Assembly: GCF_021605415.1 (NCBI RefSeq)
Contig: NZ_WKEQ01000004.1
Location: forward strand, 1-64,000
Direction of reading: 5' to 3'
From: Pseudomonas syringae
GTDB taxonomy: Bacteria; Pseudomonadota; Gammaproteobacteria; Pseudomonadales; Pseudomonadaceae
Length of the DNA stretch: 64,000 nt
The notes under the pieces are model-generated. The model ran no database searches, was not told the DNA's origin, and worked only from the letters and a program-made list of their open reading frames with translations. Position numbers and translations under genes: made by a program. Shown in pieces: positions 8,059-22,402 of the stretch. Numbering within the stretch: the first letter of the stretch is position 1; the number at the start of each line of letters is the position of its first letter.

Positions 8059-8754
8059 ATGGCCTCAAAGACCGTTACTGCCAAGCAACTCGAAGTCCAG
8101 CGCATCGTCGATGTGCTGTCCAAAGGCATCGCCCAACATCGGTTGCGTCCCGGCACGCGGCTGATCGAAGCGCAGATCGTCGAGACACTGCAAGCCAACC
8201 GCAACCATGTGCAAGTGGCACTGCAACGCCTGGCGATGCAACGCATCATCACCATCGAACCGAATCGCGGCGCCATGGTGTCGCAACCCAGCGCGCGCGA
8301 AGCCCGGGAAGTGTTTGCCGCCCGCCGCGCGATCGAGCGCGCCATCGTCGAATGCATCACCCCGGCGATCATGCTCAAGCAGCAGGAACGCATCAGTCGC
8401 CACCTCAACAACGAGCGCGCGGCGACCAACGCCACGGATCGCCGGGCCATCGTCCGCGAACTCAGCGAATTTCATTTGCTGCTTGGGGAAATCTGCGGCA
8501 ACACGGTGCTGAGTGAAATCCTCGCCAACCTGATGGTGCGCAGTTCGCTGATCGTCTCGCTTTACCAGCGCAACGACGTGCCGTCCTGTGCCTCGGACGA
8601 GCACCAGGAAATCATCACCGCCCTGGAAAATGGCCAGCAAGACAAAGCCGTGGCGGTGATGCTGGAACATCTGGACGAACTGGAAGAACAACTCGCCCTG
8701 GATGAACAGCCAGAACCGGAAATCAATCTGCGTGACGCGCTGTCCGGCCTCTGA
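8059..8754 (+). CDS. GntR family regulator, FCD-type
   Basis: 231 residues. An N-terminal winged helix (about residues 10-75: LRPGTRLIEAQIVETLQANR, then VQVALQRLAMQRIITIEPNRGAMV) is followed by an all-helical FCD domain (EAREVFAARRAIERAIVE at about 78-95, ELSEFHLLLGEICGN, and a terminal metal-binding-like DEHQEIITALE). FCD regulators are usually repressors released by an organic acid or amino-acid-like ligand. I chose the ATG at 8059, with GAGG upstream, over an in-frame upstream extension lacking family similarity. It is the only regulator in the 6.4-14.5 kb cluster and converges with the amidohydrolase operon, with stop codons abutting at 8754/8755. Confidence 0.88.
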   Translation: MASKTVTAKQLEVQRIVDVLSKGIAQHRLRPGTRLIEAQIVETLQANRNHVQVALQRLAMQRIITIEPNRGAMVSQPSAREAREVFAARRAIERAIVECITPAIMLKQQERISRHLNNERAATNATDRRAIVRELSEFHLLLGEICGNTVLSEILANLMVRSSLIVSLYQRNDVPSCASDEHQEIITALENGQQDKAVAVMLEHLDELEEQLALDEQPEPEINLRDALSGL

Positions 8755-9956
8755 TCAGTCAGGCCGCAGCAATTGCGGCCGGGCTCTCTCGAACGTCTTG
8801 CGCCCGGCCTTGAAGCCCATCAGCGGCGCACTGATCCGCCCCACCACTGCTGCCGGATCCGGCGCGTCGAAGACCACAAAGTCCGCCCGACAACCCGGGG
8901 TCAGACCGTAATCCGCCAGGCGCAACAGCCGCGCCGATTCGCTCGACACCCAGCCCAGGCACCGTTGCAATTGCGCATCGGTGCCCAATTGGCTGACGTT
9001 GGCGAACAGATTGGCCTGACGCACCAGCGATGCATCGCCATAGGGCGTGAACGGGTTGCCGATATTGTTGGTGGAGATCGAACAGGTCACGCCGCATTCA
9101 TGCAACTGCTCCAGCGGCGCCAGCCCCCGAGGCTTGTGGTGAAATTGCTCGCGGCCGGTCAAGAACAGATCCGTGGACGGCAAACACGTCACCTGCACCC
9201 CGGCCATCGCCAGCGCCTGGCCGATCTCGCGCAAATGCGCCAAGGGCAGCGCCGAGAGCTTGGTGACATGGCCGATGGTCACGCGCCCGCCCCAACCGTG
9301 TTGCTCGGTGCAGCGGATCACTTCGGGGACGGTCATGCCGGCCGGGTCGAGATCGAAATCCAGGTGCAGATCGAGATCGCAGTCGTAGCGCACAGCCATC
9401 TCGAACAGACGACGAATCTGCGCGCCCGGATCGCGATCCATGTACGGACAGCCGCCGAGCACTGTCGCGCCATTCTCTAGAGCCGCGCACAACAGTTCTT
9501 CGGTGCCGGGGTTGTCGAGCAGGCCTTCCTGGGGGAACACGCAGATTTCCAGTGTCACAGCCCAGGCGTAATCCGCCTGCAACTGCCGCACCGCGTTGAA
9601 ACCGATCAGACCGATCTGCGGATCAAGCTCGACATGGGTACGCATGTGCATCGTGCCTTGCACAATCGCCTGTTCCAGCACCGACGCGCCGCGTCGATAT
9701 ACGTCCTCTACGGTGAAATCAGCCTTGGCCGCACGGGTCTGGGCGATGGCTTCAGCGAGGGTGCCCGCGTGCAGTTGGCAGCGTTCGAGGATGCAGGCCT
9801 TGTCCAGATGGAGGTGAGTCTCGACCAGGCCCGGATGCAGATAGCGGTCGCCGATGTCGAGAGTGTCGAAGGGGTCGTCGGGATTCAGTTCTTCCACGAA
9901 AAAGCCGTCGCGCACATAACGCTCGTCGCCGTTCGCGCAGAGGATTTTCAAGGCAT

Positions 9957-9960
<4 letters not shown>
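8755..9960 (-). CDS. Cytosine deaminase-like amidohydrolase, atypical active site
   Basis: 401 residues of the amidohydrolase superfamily. The beta-strand-1 metal motif is HLHLDK in GLVETHLHLDK (about residue 45). Other landmarks are DLHLDFDLDP, TIGHVTKLSAL, CLPSTDLFLTGR and a C-terminal beta-sandwich return (LTPGCRADFVVFDA). Compared with CodA (HCDE and HDD), the Glu position appears as Phe and the last metal Asp region reads STNNIGNPF. It therefore belongs to a variant subgroup and its metal content and reaction are uncertain. The gene is last in the transporter operon and its ATG overlaps the stop of the transporter fusion (ATGA at 9957-9960), so it probably acts on the imported compound. 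Confidence 0.8.
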
Positions 9961-12448
<2,488 letters not shown>

Positions 12449-12452
<4 letters not shown>

Positions 12453-13318
12453 ACTTTCACCCACGATTTGAAGCCGAACAGTCCGTCCGGGCGAATGGCA
12501 AGCGTCACGATGACCAGCGCAAAGGTGAAGATCTGGGTGAAGGCCGACCCGAAATACAGGGTCACGGCCGCTTCAACCAATCCAAACAACAGCCCGGCCG
12601 CAAACACCCCGCCGGCGCTGGTGATGCCGCCAAGAATCGCCACGGCAAAAGCCTTGAGGCCGAACAAAGTGCCCATTTCGGCATTGACGCTGAACAGCGG
12701 CGCAATCAACAGCCCCGCGACCGCTGCGAACACCGTCGACACGGCAAACGCCACGGCCACCACGCGCTTTACGCGAATGCCCATGAGCATCGCCGCTTGC
12801 GGGTTCTGCACGCAGGCTTCGAGCACTTTGCCCAGGCGCGTATGCCGCCGCACCAGCCACAACGCCAGCGCCACACCGGCACCGATCACCGGGATCAACA
12901 ACTGCAACCACGACACTTGGCTGCCAGCCATTTGCACGCTGTGTTCGGTCAGCACGCTGACAAATTGCCGAGGCTCCTTGCCGAAGGTGAACATCACCAA
13001 ATTGTCCACGAGAATACCGCCGGCCACCGTCGCCATCAGCCAGGCTTGCGAGCCACGTGAATGAAACGGGCGAACGAGAAAACGCTCGATGACCAGTCCA
13101 TAAACGGCGGCCAACGCCAGTGCGGTGGGGAACGCCAGCCACGCCGGCCAGTGCCAGGTCACGCTGAAGCTGTAACCCAACACCGCGCCGAGCATCATCG
13201 CGCTGCCCTGGGCGAAATTCACCGTGCGAGACACCACATACGTGATGTGAAACCCCAGGGCCAGCAAGGCATACATGCTGCCCAGCCCCAGACCGGCCAG
13301 AAGTGTGGCGGTGATCAT
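12449..13318 (-). CDS. Branched-chain amino acid-type ABC transporter permease, LivH family
   Basis: A 289-residue inner-membrane permease with about eight hydrophobic segments. It has LivH landmarks: LGLGSMYALLALGF near the N-terminus, VNFAQGSAMMLGA, RPFHSRGSQAW, and the cytoplasmic coupling region LGKVLEACVQNPQAAMLMGI. It pairs with the LivM half of the fusion protein encoded next, with an ATGA overlap. I chose the ATG at 13318 because GGAGG lies 8 bases upstream; a longer frame has no ribosome-binding site. It follows the substrate-binding protein gene by about 50 bases. The substrate specificity is not visible in permeases of this type. Confidence 0.9.
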
Positions 13319-13369
13319 GCGCAAATCCTCCGGCCGGCACGTCATGGCGCGCCGGCCTGTGCAGGTGAG

Positions 13370-14542
13370 TCAGGGAGCGACCGGAACGATGCGGTCACCG
13401 TCGAAACGGGTGAACACGTAATCCTGCGGGCCGAGGGCATCGTGGCGCTCGGTGCTGAACGGCTGTTTGTAGTTCTTGATCAGGCCGTCGTAGTTCTGGA
13501 TCGCATAAAAACCGTCACGCACCGCTTTGCCATCGGTGCTGCCGGCAGCAGCAATCGCCAGCGCGCTGAGGTGCAAGGCGTCATAGGCGTTGGCAATGCC
13601 GACAGCCGGAGTCACGTCGGCGAGGGTCTTGACCGCGTAACGCTGCTTGAGCGCCGCCAGCACCGCATCGCCGCGCGGGGAGTTGGTGTCCGTAAACACG
13701 TAGGTTTGAATGAAGTGCACGCGCCCGGCATTGGCGCCGGCCAACTCGCCGAAGCGACCACCCGCCGGGCCCCAGTGCGACACTACCGGCACGTCCCAAC
13801 CCATGCGATCAAGCGATTTGACCACTTGCGCAGACGGCCCGACGTTGCCGACCATCAACAAGCTGTCGGCCCCCGCCGCTTTCAATCGCGCCAGTTGCGG
13901 CACCACGTCGAGGTCGCTGTCCTGAATCCGCTCGACCCCGGCATCCGCCATGCCGCGTTTGGCCAAGGCGCGCTTGAACCCGGCCTCGTTGGATTCGCCC
14001 CACGGGTTGTTGATGAGGATCAGCCCGGGTTTCTTCATCCCTTGGGTGCGCACCCCGTAATCCACCAGCGCTTCGTCGACCAGCTCATCAACCGCCGAAA
14101 CGCGAAACACATAGTTGTCGGCCGCGCCGTTCTCGGTGATCTTCGTGCCAGCGGCCCAGATGCCCATGAACGGCACTTTCAACTGATTGGCCAACGGCAC
14201 GATCGCCAGCGACACCGGCGTATCGAGGCCACCGAACAGCAGCGAAACCTTTTCCCGCTGGATCAGCTCGCGCGCCGCCAACATACCTTTGGACGGATTG
14301 CTTTCGTCGTCACGGCGAACCAGTTCCAGCGGGCGACCCAACACACCGCCAGCGGCATTGACCTCGTCGATGGCGATGCTCAAGCCGCGCGTCAGCGCTT
14401 CTCCGGATTTGGCCGATTGCCCGGACAACGCGGCTACCAGGCCAACCTTGATCGGCTCGGCAGCGTGAACGGCTGTGGTCAATATCAGCGAGGTGATCGC
14501 TGCGCACGGCAACAATCGTTTGAGCGAAAAGCGCGTCGGCAT
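13370..14542 (-). CDS. ABC transporter substrate-binding protein, LivJ-like
   Basis: 390 residues. The signal peptide (LPCAAITSLILTTAVHAAEP, cleavage after AHA-like VHA) is followed by a type I periplasmic binding fold that starts IKVGLVAALSGQSAKSGEA, typical of the LivJ/AmiC group. It captures the transported solute in the periplasm. First gene of a four-gene operon with LivH, the LivMGF fusion and the amidohydrolase. The start at 14542 begins the signal peptide directly and has GGAG about 10 bases upstream; a longer frame to 14686 is unlikely. A 12-bp palindrome shared with the left end of the cluster lies 37 bases upstream. Candidate ligands are amino-acid or amide-like compounds. Confidence 0.88.
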   Translation of the reverse strand: MPTRFSLKRLLPCAAITSLILTTAVHAAEPIKVGLVAALSGQSAKSGEALTRGLSIAIDEVNAAGGVLGRPLELVRRDDESNPSKGMLAARELIQREKVSLLFGGLDTPVSLAIVPLANQLKVPFMGIWAAGTKITENGAADNYVFRVSAVDELVDEALVDYGVRTQGMKKPGLILINNPWGESNEAGFKRALAKRGMADAGVERIQDSDLDVVPQLARLKAAGADSLLMVGNVGPSAQVVKSLDRMGWDVPVVSHWGPAGGRFGELAGANAGRVHFIQTYVFTDTNSPRGDAVLAALKQRYAVKTLADVTPAVGIANAYDALHLSALAIAAAGSTDGKAVRDGFYAIQNYDGLIKNYKQPFSTERHDALGPQDYVFTRFDGDRIVPVAP

Positions 14543-14578
14543 CTTGTTTTTCTCCAGAGTGCGAGTAGTCGTCATGAC

Positions 14579-14748
14579 ATTGCTAGCAAACTGGATGCCA
14601 CCTTTGGCGACGCCTGTTTCCAGTGGTTTCGATGGTTGCAAGTCAACAGATACGCACAGATTGCGTGCGTGACGCACCACTTTCACACAGCGGACAAAGC
14701 GTACCTCACTGGGGAATTGGTTCAGCCTGATGACCGATTGTTAGCAAT
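14579..14748. promoter_or_regulatory. Two 12-bp palindromes, putative GntR operator (right end of cluster)
   Basis: ATTGCTAGCAAA (14579-14590) and ATTGTTAGCAAT (14737-14748, within the perfect arms GATTG/CAATC) lie upstream of the binding-protein gene. Each differs from the consensus ATTGCTAGCAAT by one base, the same element that precedes the gamma-glutamyltransferase-like gene. The 439-base gap (14543-14981) holds nothing else I can assign. Confidence 0.65.
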
Positions 14749-14981
14749 CCACAGCGATGGGACGCTGATCATTGATAAACAGTCTGAAACAATTAACCGG
14801 CCATGGCTTGAGGCCAGCAACGCTGCGGGCAGGAAGCGAGATTCACCTCGGCACATGCCCTTTTTCATTCCGACGTCTCCTATCGGAAATGTCGCACACG
14901 TTTAAATCCGCAATCCGGCTGTTTGCAATTGGTATCATCGCGCATACTTTTGTGACGTTTTGATGGCTAAAAGGTTTTTTA

Positions 14982-17192
14982 GTGAACGCTTTTTTGCGCT
15001 GGTTGCGGCACCCGAACGCCCGTCTCATTTCGCTCATCAGCCTGGTGCTGATCGTGCCGGTATGTTTGCGCGCGACCCTCGGCTGGTCGACGCCGCCGGG
15101 CTATTTGTCGGATCTGGCCATCGGCAGCCTGCTGGTGGTGGCGCTGCACCGCCGTCCATTATGGCTGGTGCTGCCGGTGCTGCTGTTCTGGGGATTGCTG
15201 GCCGTGACGACGGCCGAACTGGTCAGCGCCGTGGGCCGATTGCCGACGCCATCGGACATTCATTACCTGATTGACCCGCAATTCGTGGAAAATTCCACCG
15301 GCGGAGGCTTCGCCCATCCTGAAGTGGCGATTGCGTTATTGCTGGCGCTGCTATTGTGGCTGGCGACCCGCTGGGCCAATCGCAACACGCCCTCACCCGC
15401 TCTGCCCCGCGTAGTCTGGGCAACCCCGCTGGTGCTATTCACCGCCCATTGGGCCACGCAGAATCTGTCGCCTTCCGATGCTGATCCGTGGCGTCTGTAT
15501 AACCTGCCGCACCAATTGTTCGCCGCCCAAGTCGCCGACCTGCAAGGCGATGCTGAAGAATGGCTGGCCGGCGACAGGGAAATGGTTACCCCAGACATGA
15601 CCGCGCTGACCCAACTCGACCTCAATGGCCGCAAGCTTCTTGATGCGCCAGGCCGTGCGCGCAACGTGCTGATCGTCACCCTGGAAGGTATTCCCGGTGC
15701 ATACATCGCCGCCAACCGCGAAGCCATGCACGGCCACTATCAGGAAGACCTGATGCCCAAGCTCAGCCGCTGGGCCGAGCGCGGCATGAACACCCCGGAT
15801 TACGTGCTTCATACCCACCAGACCATTCGCGGGCTGTATTCGATGCTGTGTGGTGATTACGACAAGCTCGATAACGGCACGCCCAAAGGCGTGGAGATGC
15901 TCACCCTGCACGAACGCAACAAAGCCTGCCTGCCGGCGCAACTGCGCGAGCGGGGCTTCGCGACGCATTATCTCCAGGGTGCCGGCCTGCGCTTCATGGC
16001 CAAAGACAAGATCATGCCGCACATCGGTTTCGACGCGACCCACGGTCTGGAGTGGTTCACCAACAGCAACTATCTGGAATTCCCGTGGGGCAAGGATGAC
16101 AAGGCCTTCTTTGAAGGCGCGCTGGACTACGTCAGCCAACTCAAGAAACAGAAACAACCGTGGATGTTGACGTTACTGACTGTCGGCACTCATCAGCCCT
16201 ACTCGGCACCCGAAGACTATCTGGAACGCTACGAAACGCCGAAACAGGCCGCCGTCGGTTACCTGGACGATGCCATCGACCAGTTCCTCACCCGCCTTGA
16301 GCGTCAGGGCGTATTGAAAGACACACTGGTCGTCATCACGTCGGATGAATCTCATGGTATCGACGGCGTGCGCCTGGCGTCGTCCTGGGGTTTCAATCTG
16401 ACGTTGGCACCAGAACAAGAACAACTGCCGCGCCTGAATGCCGGGGTCTATGGTCATGTCGACCTGAGCGCCTCGATCCTCGATTACTTCGACCTGCCGG
16501 TTCCCACCGCCCTCAGCGGCCGTTCGCTATTCCGTGACTACGATAGCGGGCGGCAAATCATGTCGTTCACCAACGGCAAGCTGCGCTATCACGACGGTCA
16601 GGGCACCCTTGCCGAATGTGACATGCCGCGCCGTTGCCGCTACTACGCCAGCGAGGGTTTCATCGCCGAAAGCGCCACGTTCAAAGGCAACTACAACAGC
16701 CAGCGCGCCCGCGAGATCGCCGCCCGGGCCACCGCGCTGGATTTGTCGTTGCTGCGCACACCGTTGAATCAGCATTATCAATTCGGCAGTTCCAACATCA
16801 TTCCACTGCAAGCGCAGATCAAGGATGACTGGGCCGACAACCTGATCGGTGCGCAATACCTCGAAATGCCCAAAGGCTCTTACACCCGCGTGCGCCTCAC
16901 CGTGCGCTCCGCCGACCCGCAGCAGACAGCCACCATCCTGCTCAAGGCCAAAGAGTTTGAACAGGATGTGCAACTGGGTCTGCCAGAAGAAATGGTGGTC
17001 ACGCCGGATCAACCGCTGGAAATGGATTTCACTTTCGACAACCCGCAATCGCGCAAGGCGTTCTCCTTTCATTTGCTGGGCTATGGGCTCGGTGCGGTGG
17101 AAGTCAGTGATTTCAGCGTGATCACCGAGCTGCCGGGGCAGGAAGACATCCTTGATGACGTGCCGGATGACGACGCCGCACAGTCGAGCTGA
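14982..17192 (+). CDS. LTA synthase family sulfatase-fold phosphoglycerol/phosphoethanolamine transferase-like protein
   Basis: 736 residues, GTG start with AAGG upstream. Four to five hydrophobic segments occupy residues about 12-170. A periplasmic alkaline-phosphatase-fold domain follows: NVLIVTLEGIPG (metal-binding Glu), the predicted nucleophile Thr281 in HTHQTIRGLYSMLCG, LTVGTHQPY, and the metal motif TSDESHG. A C-terminal beta-rich region of about 200 residues follows the catalytic domain. In Gram-negatives such proteins modify periplasmic or envelope polymers; OpgB-like transfer to osmoregulated glucans is one known role. Which polymer is used here cannot be told. It stands alone between the transporter cluster and katG. 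Confidence 0.8.
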   Translation: MNAFLRWLRHPNARLISLISLVLIVPVCLRATLGWSTPPGYLSDLAIGSLLVVALHRRPLWLVLPVLLFWGLLAVTTAELVSAVGRLPTPSDIHYLIDPQFVENSTGGGFAHPEVAIALLLALLLWLATRWANRNTPSPALPRVVWATPLVLFTAHWATQNLSPSDADPWRLYNLPHQLFAAQVADLQGDAEEWLAGDREMVTPDMTALTQLDLNGRKLLDAPGRARNVLIVTLEGIPGAYIAANREAMHGHYQEDLMPKLSRWAERGMNTPDYVLHTHQTIRGLYSMLCGDYDKLDNGTPKGVEMLTLHERNKACLPAQLRERGFATHYLQGAGLRFMAKDKIMPHIGFDATHGLEWFTNSNYLEFPWGKDDKAFFEGALDYVSQLKKQKQPWMLTLLTVGTHQPYSAPEDYLERYETPKQAAVGYLDDAIDQFLTRLERQGVLKDTLVVITSDESHGIDGVRLASSWGFNLTLAPEQEQLPRLNAGVYGHVDLSASILDYFDLPVPTALSGRSLFRDYDSGRQIMSFTNGKLRYHDGQGTLAECDMPRRCRYYASEGFIAESATFKGNYNSQRAREIAARATALDLSLLRTPLNQHYQFGSSNIIPLQAQIKDDWADNLIGAQYLEMPKGSYTRVRLTVRSADPQQTATILLKAKEFEQDVQLGLPEEMVVTPDQPLEMDFTFDNPQSRKAFSFHLLGYGLGAVEVSDFSVITELPGQEDILDDVPDDDAAQSS

Positions 17193-17268
17193 TCACTTTC
17201 GTTCGCCTGTAATTAGGCCGCTCGGGTAAAAGACTCTGGCTATCAGTGTCCAATAGTCGGCCTATTAG

Positions 17269-19620
<2,352 letters not shown>

Positions 19621-19632
19621 CACAGAAAACCC

Positions 19633-19723
19633 GGTAGGAGCCGGGCCTGCCCGCGAAGGCGTCAGGACAGTCAACATCATCATTGACCGATCCACCGCTT
19701 TTGCGAGCAGGCTCGCTCCTACA
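19633..19723. repeat. REP pair (inverted) downstream of katG
   Basis: GGTAGGAGCCGGGCCTGCCCGCG (from 19633) and the inverted partner GCGAGCAGGCTCGCTCCTACA (19703-19723) flank about 45 bases of unique sequence between the convergent katG and pepN genes. The two arms could form a long hairpin and serve as a bidirectional transcription barrier. Confidence 0.7.
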
Positions 19724-19734
19724 TCAGGGTTGCG

Positions 19735-22392
19735 TCAGGCGAGGCTTTTGCTGACTACTTCGAACACGTCGCTGGACAATTGACCAGACGCCCGAATGCG
19801 TTCCAGTTCGCCTTTCATCAGCGCCTGACGAGCGCTGTCGTATTTGCGCCAGCGTGTCAGCGGCGCCAGTTGGCGCGAGGCGATCTGTGGGTTGAAGCTG
19901 TTTAGCTCGATAACCAGATCCGCCAGGAAGCGATAGCCCGAGCCATCCGCCGCGTGGAAGTTGATCAGGTTCTGCCCGGCAAACGCACCGATCAGCGCAC
20001 GCACTTTGTTTGGATTTTTGATGTTGAACGCTGGGTGCTGCATCAATGCCTTGACCCGCGCCAGGCCACCCGGCAACGGGCTGCCAGCCTGAACGCTGAA
20101 CCACTGATCCATGACCAGCGGATTGTCCTTGAAGTGTTCGGCGAAGCTCGCCAGGGCTGCGGCTTTCTGCTCTTCGAACGGCGAGTTGATCAACACCGCC
20201 AAGGCAGTCAGGCGTTCAGTCATGTTGTCGCAGGATTCGAATTGCTCAAGCGTGGCCGCAAGGACTTCCGGCTTGCCGCTGAGCATCAGGTACGACAACG
20301 CGATGTTTTGCAGCGCACGACGGGCGAAATGCTCGGCCTCGGCGATATAAGGGGTTTTCTTCGACAGGTCGCGATTGGCTTGATAACGCAGCCATAGTGG
20401 TTCGAAGAGGTTTTCCGCCAGTTGCTTGCGGGCAAATTCGCGGGCGATGTGAATCGCGTCGACGTCGGCGACCTCGCTGATTTCAGTCAAGTACGCTTCG
20501 CTCGGCAGCGAAAGCATCTCCGCGACCATGGCCTGATCGAGCGTGTCGTCGACCAGCACGGTGCGCAGGGCCGCGACCAGACGCGGGTCAAGCACAAGGG
20601 TTTCGCCCTTCTGCTGCTGGGCGATCAATTCCTGCAGCACTTGCACCGACAGTTGCTGACCGGCATCCCAACGGTTGAAGCCGTCGCTATCGTGCTGCAT
20701 CAAAAACATCAATTGGTCGCGGTTGTACGGGAAGCTCAGTTTCACCGGAGCGGAGAAACCGCGCAGCAACGATGGCAGCGGCTGTTCGGCGATGTCGACA
20801 AAGGTGAAAGTCTGTTCGGCTTCGGTCACGGAAATGACCCGCGAGGTGCCCTGCGCCGAGGCTTCATCCGCCAGACGCAACGCGATTTCGGCGCCGCTGG
20901 AATCCAGCAGGCCCAATTCGACAGGAATCACGAAGGGCCGTTTTTCAACCTTGTCCGGGGTTTCCGGGCAGCTCTGGCGGAACGTCAGGCTGTAGGTTTT
21001 GGCTGCGGCGTCGTAGGACTCGCTCACCGCCAGACGTGGCGTGCCGGCCTGGCTGTACCAGCGCTTGAACTGGCTGAGGTCGACGCCATTGGCATCTTCC
21101 ATGGCCTTGATGAAATCGTCGCAGGTCACCGCCTGGCCGTCGTGGCGGTCGAAATACAGGTCGCTGCCCTTGCGGAAGCCTTCTGCGCCCAGCAGGGTGC
21201 GGATCATCCCGACCACTTCCGACCCCTTTTCGTACACGGTCAGGGTGTAGAAGTTGGAAATCTCGATGAAGCTGTCCGGACGCACGGCATGGGCCATCGG
21301 GCCTGCGTCTTCGGCGAATTGGTGGGTACGCAGGTAAGCAACGTCCTGGATACGCTTGACCGTGGCCGAGTTCATGTCAGAAGAGAAACCGGCGTCACGG
21401 AACACAGTGAAGCCTTCCTTGAGCGACAGCTGGAACCAGTCGCGGCAGGTCACGCGGTTGCCCGACCAGTTGTGAAAGTATTCGTGGGCGACAATGGCCT
21501 CGACCCGCTGGTGTGCGGCGTCGGTGGCGGTTTCGGCGCGAGCCAGCACGGCGCTGGAGTTGAAGATGTTGAGGCCCTTGTTCTCCATGGCGCCCATGTT
21601 GAAATCGTTGACCGCGACGATCATGAAGATGTCCAGATCGTACTCGCGACCGTAAACCTCTTCGTCCCAGCGCATCGACTTTTTCAGGCTGTTCATGGCG
21701 TGCTGGCACTTGTCGATGTTTTCCGGCTCGACATAGATACGCAGCGCCACGTTGCGCTCGGTCATGGTGGTGAACGTGTCTTCGACGCACCACAAATCAC
21801 CGGCCACCAGCGCAAACAGGTACGCCGGCTTCTTGAACGGGTCTTCCCACGTTGCCCAGTGCCGGCCGTCTTCGCCGGGGCCGCTGGCAATCGGGTTGCC
21901 GTTGGACAGCAGCACCGGATAGCTGTGCTGCTCGGCGACCACCGTGGTGGTGAACGTGCTCATCACGTCCGGGCGATCGAGGTAATAGGTGATCTTGCGG
22001 AAACCCTCGGCCTCGCACTGGGTGCAAAACATCGTGCCGGACTTGTACAGTCCTTCCAGCGCGGTGTTGGTTTCCGGGTGGATCTTGACGCTGGTATCGA
22101 CCGTGAAGGTTTCGCGGGTCGGTTGCAGGGTCAGGTGGTTTTCGGAGAGCTGGTAGTCGGCGGTGGTCAGCTCTTGATCCGCCAGGGTCACCGACAGCAA
22201 TTCCAGTTGCTGGCCATCGAGCACCAGCGGCGGCAGGCCCGGGCCACGGGCCGGGTTGCGGCGCATCACCAACTGCGCGTGCACCAGGCTGTGATCCTCG
22301 AACAACTCGAAGGTCAGGTGTGTCTCGTCGATCAGGTACTCGGGCGCCTGATAGTCCTTCAGGTAAATCATCTTCGGTTGTTCGGTGCGCAT
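19735..22392 (-). CDS. pepN: Aminopeptidase N (M1 family, PepN)
   Basis: An 885-residue cytoplasmic zinc exopeptidase that removes N-terminal residues from peptides. The exopeptidase motif GAMEN is at 267-271. The zinc site is His303-Glu304-x-x-His307 (HEYFHNW) with Glu326 as third ligand (LKEGFTVFRD). The long helical C-terminal domain after residue 540 is typical of the proteobacterial PepN group. The ATG at 22392 has AAGGA about 10 bases upstream. It lies 11 bases after the DUF2797 gene on the same strand, so the DUF1315, DUF2797 and pepN genes probably form one transcript. Confidence 0.95.
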   Translation of the reverse strand: MRTEQPKMIYLKDYQAPEYLIDETHLTFELFEDHSLVHAQLVMRRNPARGPGLPPLVLDGQQLELLSVTLADQELTTADYQLSENHLTLQPTRETFTVDTSVKIHPETNTALEGLYKSGTMFCTQCEAEGFRKITYYLDRPDVMSTFTTTVVAEQHSYPVLLSNGNPIASGPGEDGRHWATWEDPFKKPAYLFALVAGDLWCVEDTFTTMTERNVALRIYVEPENIDKCQHAMNSLKKSMRWDEEVYGREYDLDIFMIVAVNDFNMGAMENKGLNIFNSSAVLARAETATDAAHQRVEAIVAHEYFHNWSGNRVTCRDWFQLSLKEGFTVFRDAGFSSDMNSATVKRIQDVAYLRTHQFAEDAGPMAHAVRPDSFIEISNFYTLTVYEKGSEVVGMIRTLLGAEGFRKGSDLYFDRHDGQAVTCDDFIKAMEDANGVDLSQFKRWYSQAGTPRLAVSESYDAAAKTYSLTFRQSCPETPDKVEKRPFVIPVELGLLDSSGAEIALRLADEASAQGTSRVISVTEAEQTFTFVDIAEQPLPSLLRGFSAPVKLSFPYNRDQLMFLMQHDSDGFNRWDAGQQLSVQVLQELIAQQQKGETLVLDPRLVAALRTVLVDDTLDQAMVAEMLSLPSEAYLTEISEVADVDAIHIAREFARKQLAENLFEPLWLRYQANRDLSKKTPYIAEAEHFARRALQNIALSYLMLSGKPEVLAATLEQFESCDNMTERLTALAVLINSPFEEQKAAALASFAEHFKDNPLVMDQWFSVQAGSPLPGGLARVKALMQHPAFNIKNPNKVRALIGAFAGQNLINFHAADGSGYRFLADLVIELNSFNPQIASRQLAPLTRWRKYDSARQALMKGELERIRASGQLSSDVFEVVSKSLA

Positions 22393-22402
22393 GCTGGAAT
22401 CC

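Noticed and set aside
13061..14905. A 614-codon plus-strand frame across the binding-protein gene
   Set aside because: It is a shadow of the Liv-type binding protein, rich in Arg, His and Gln without recognisable domains.
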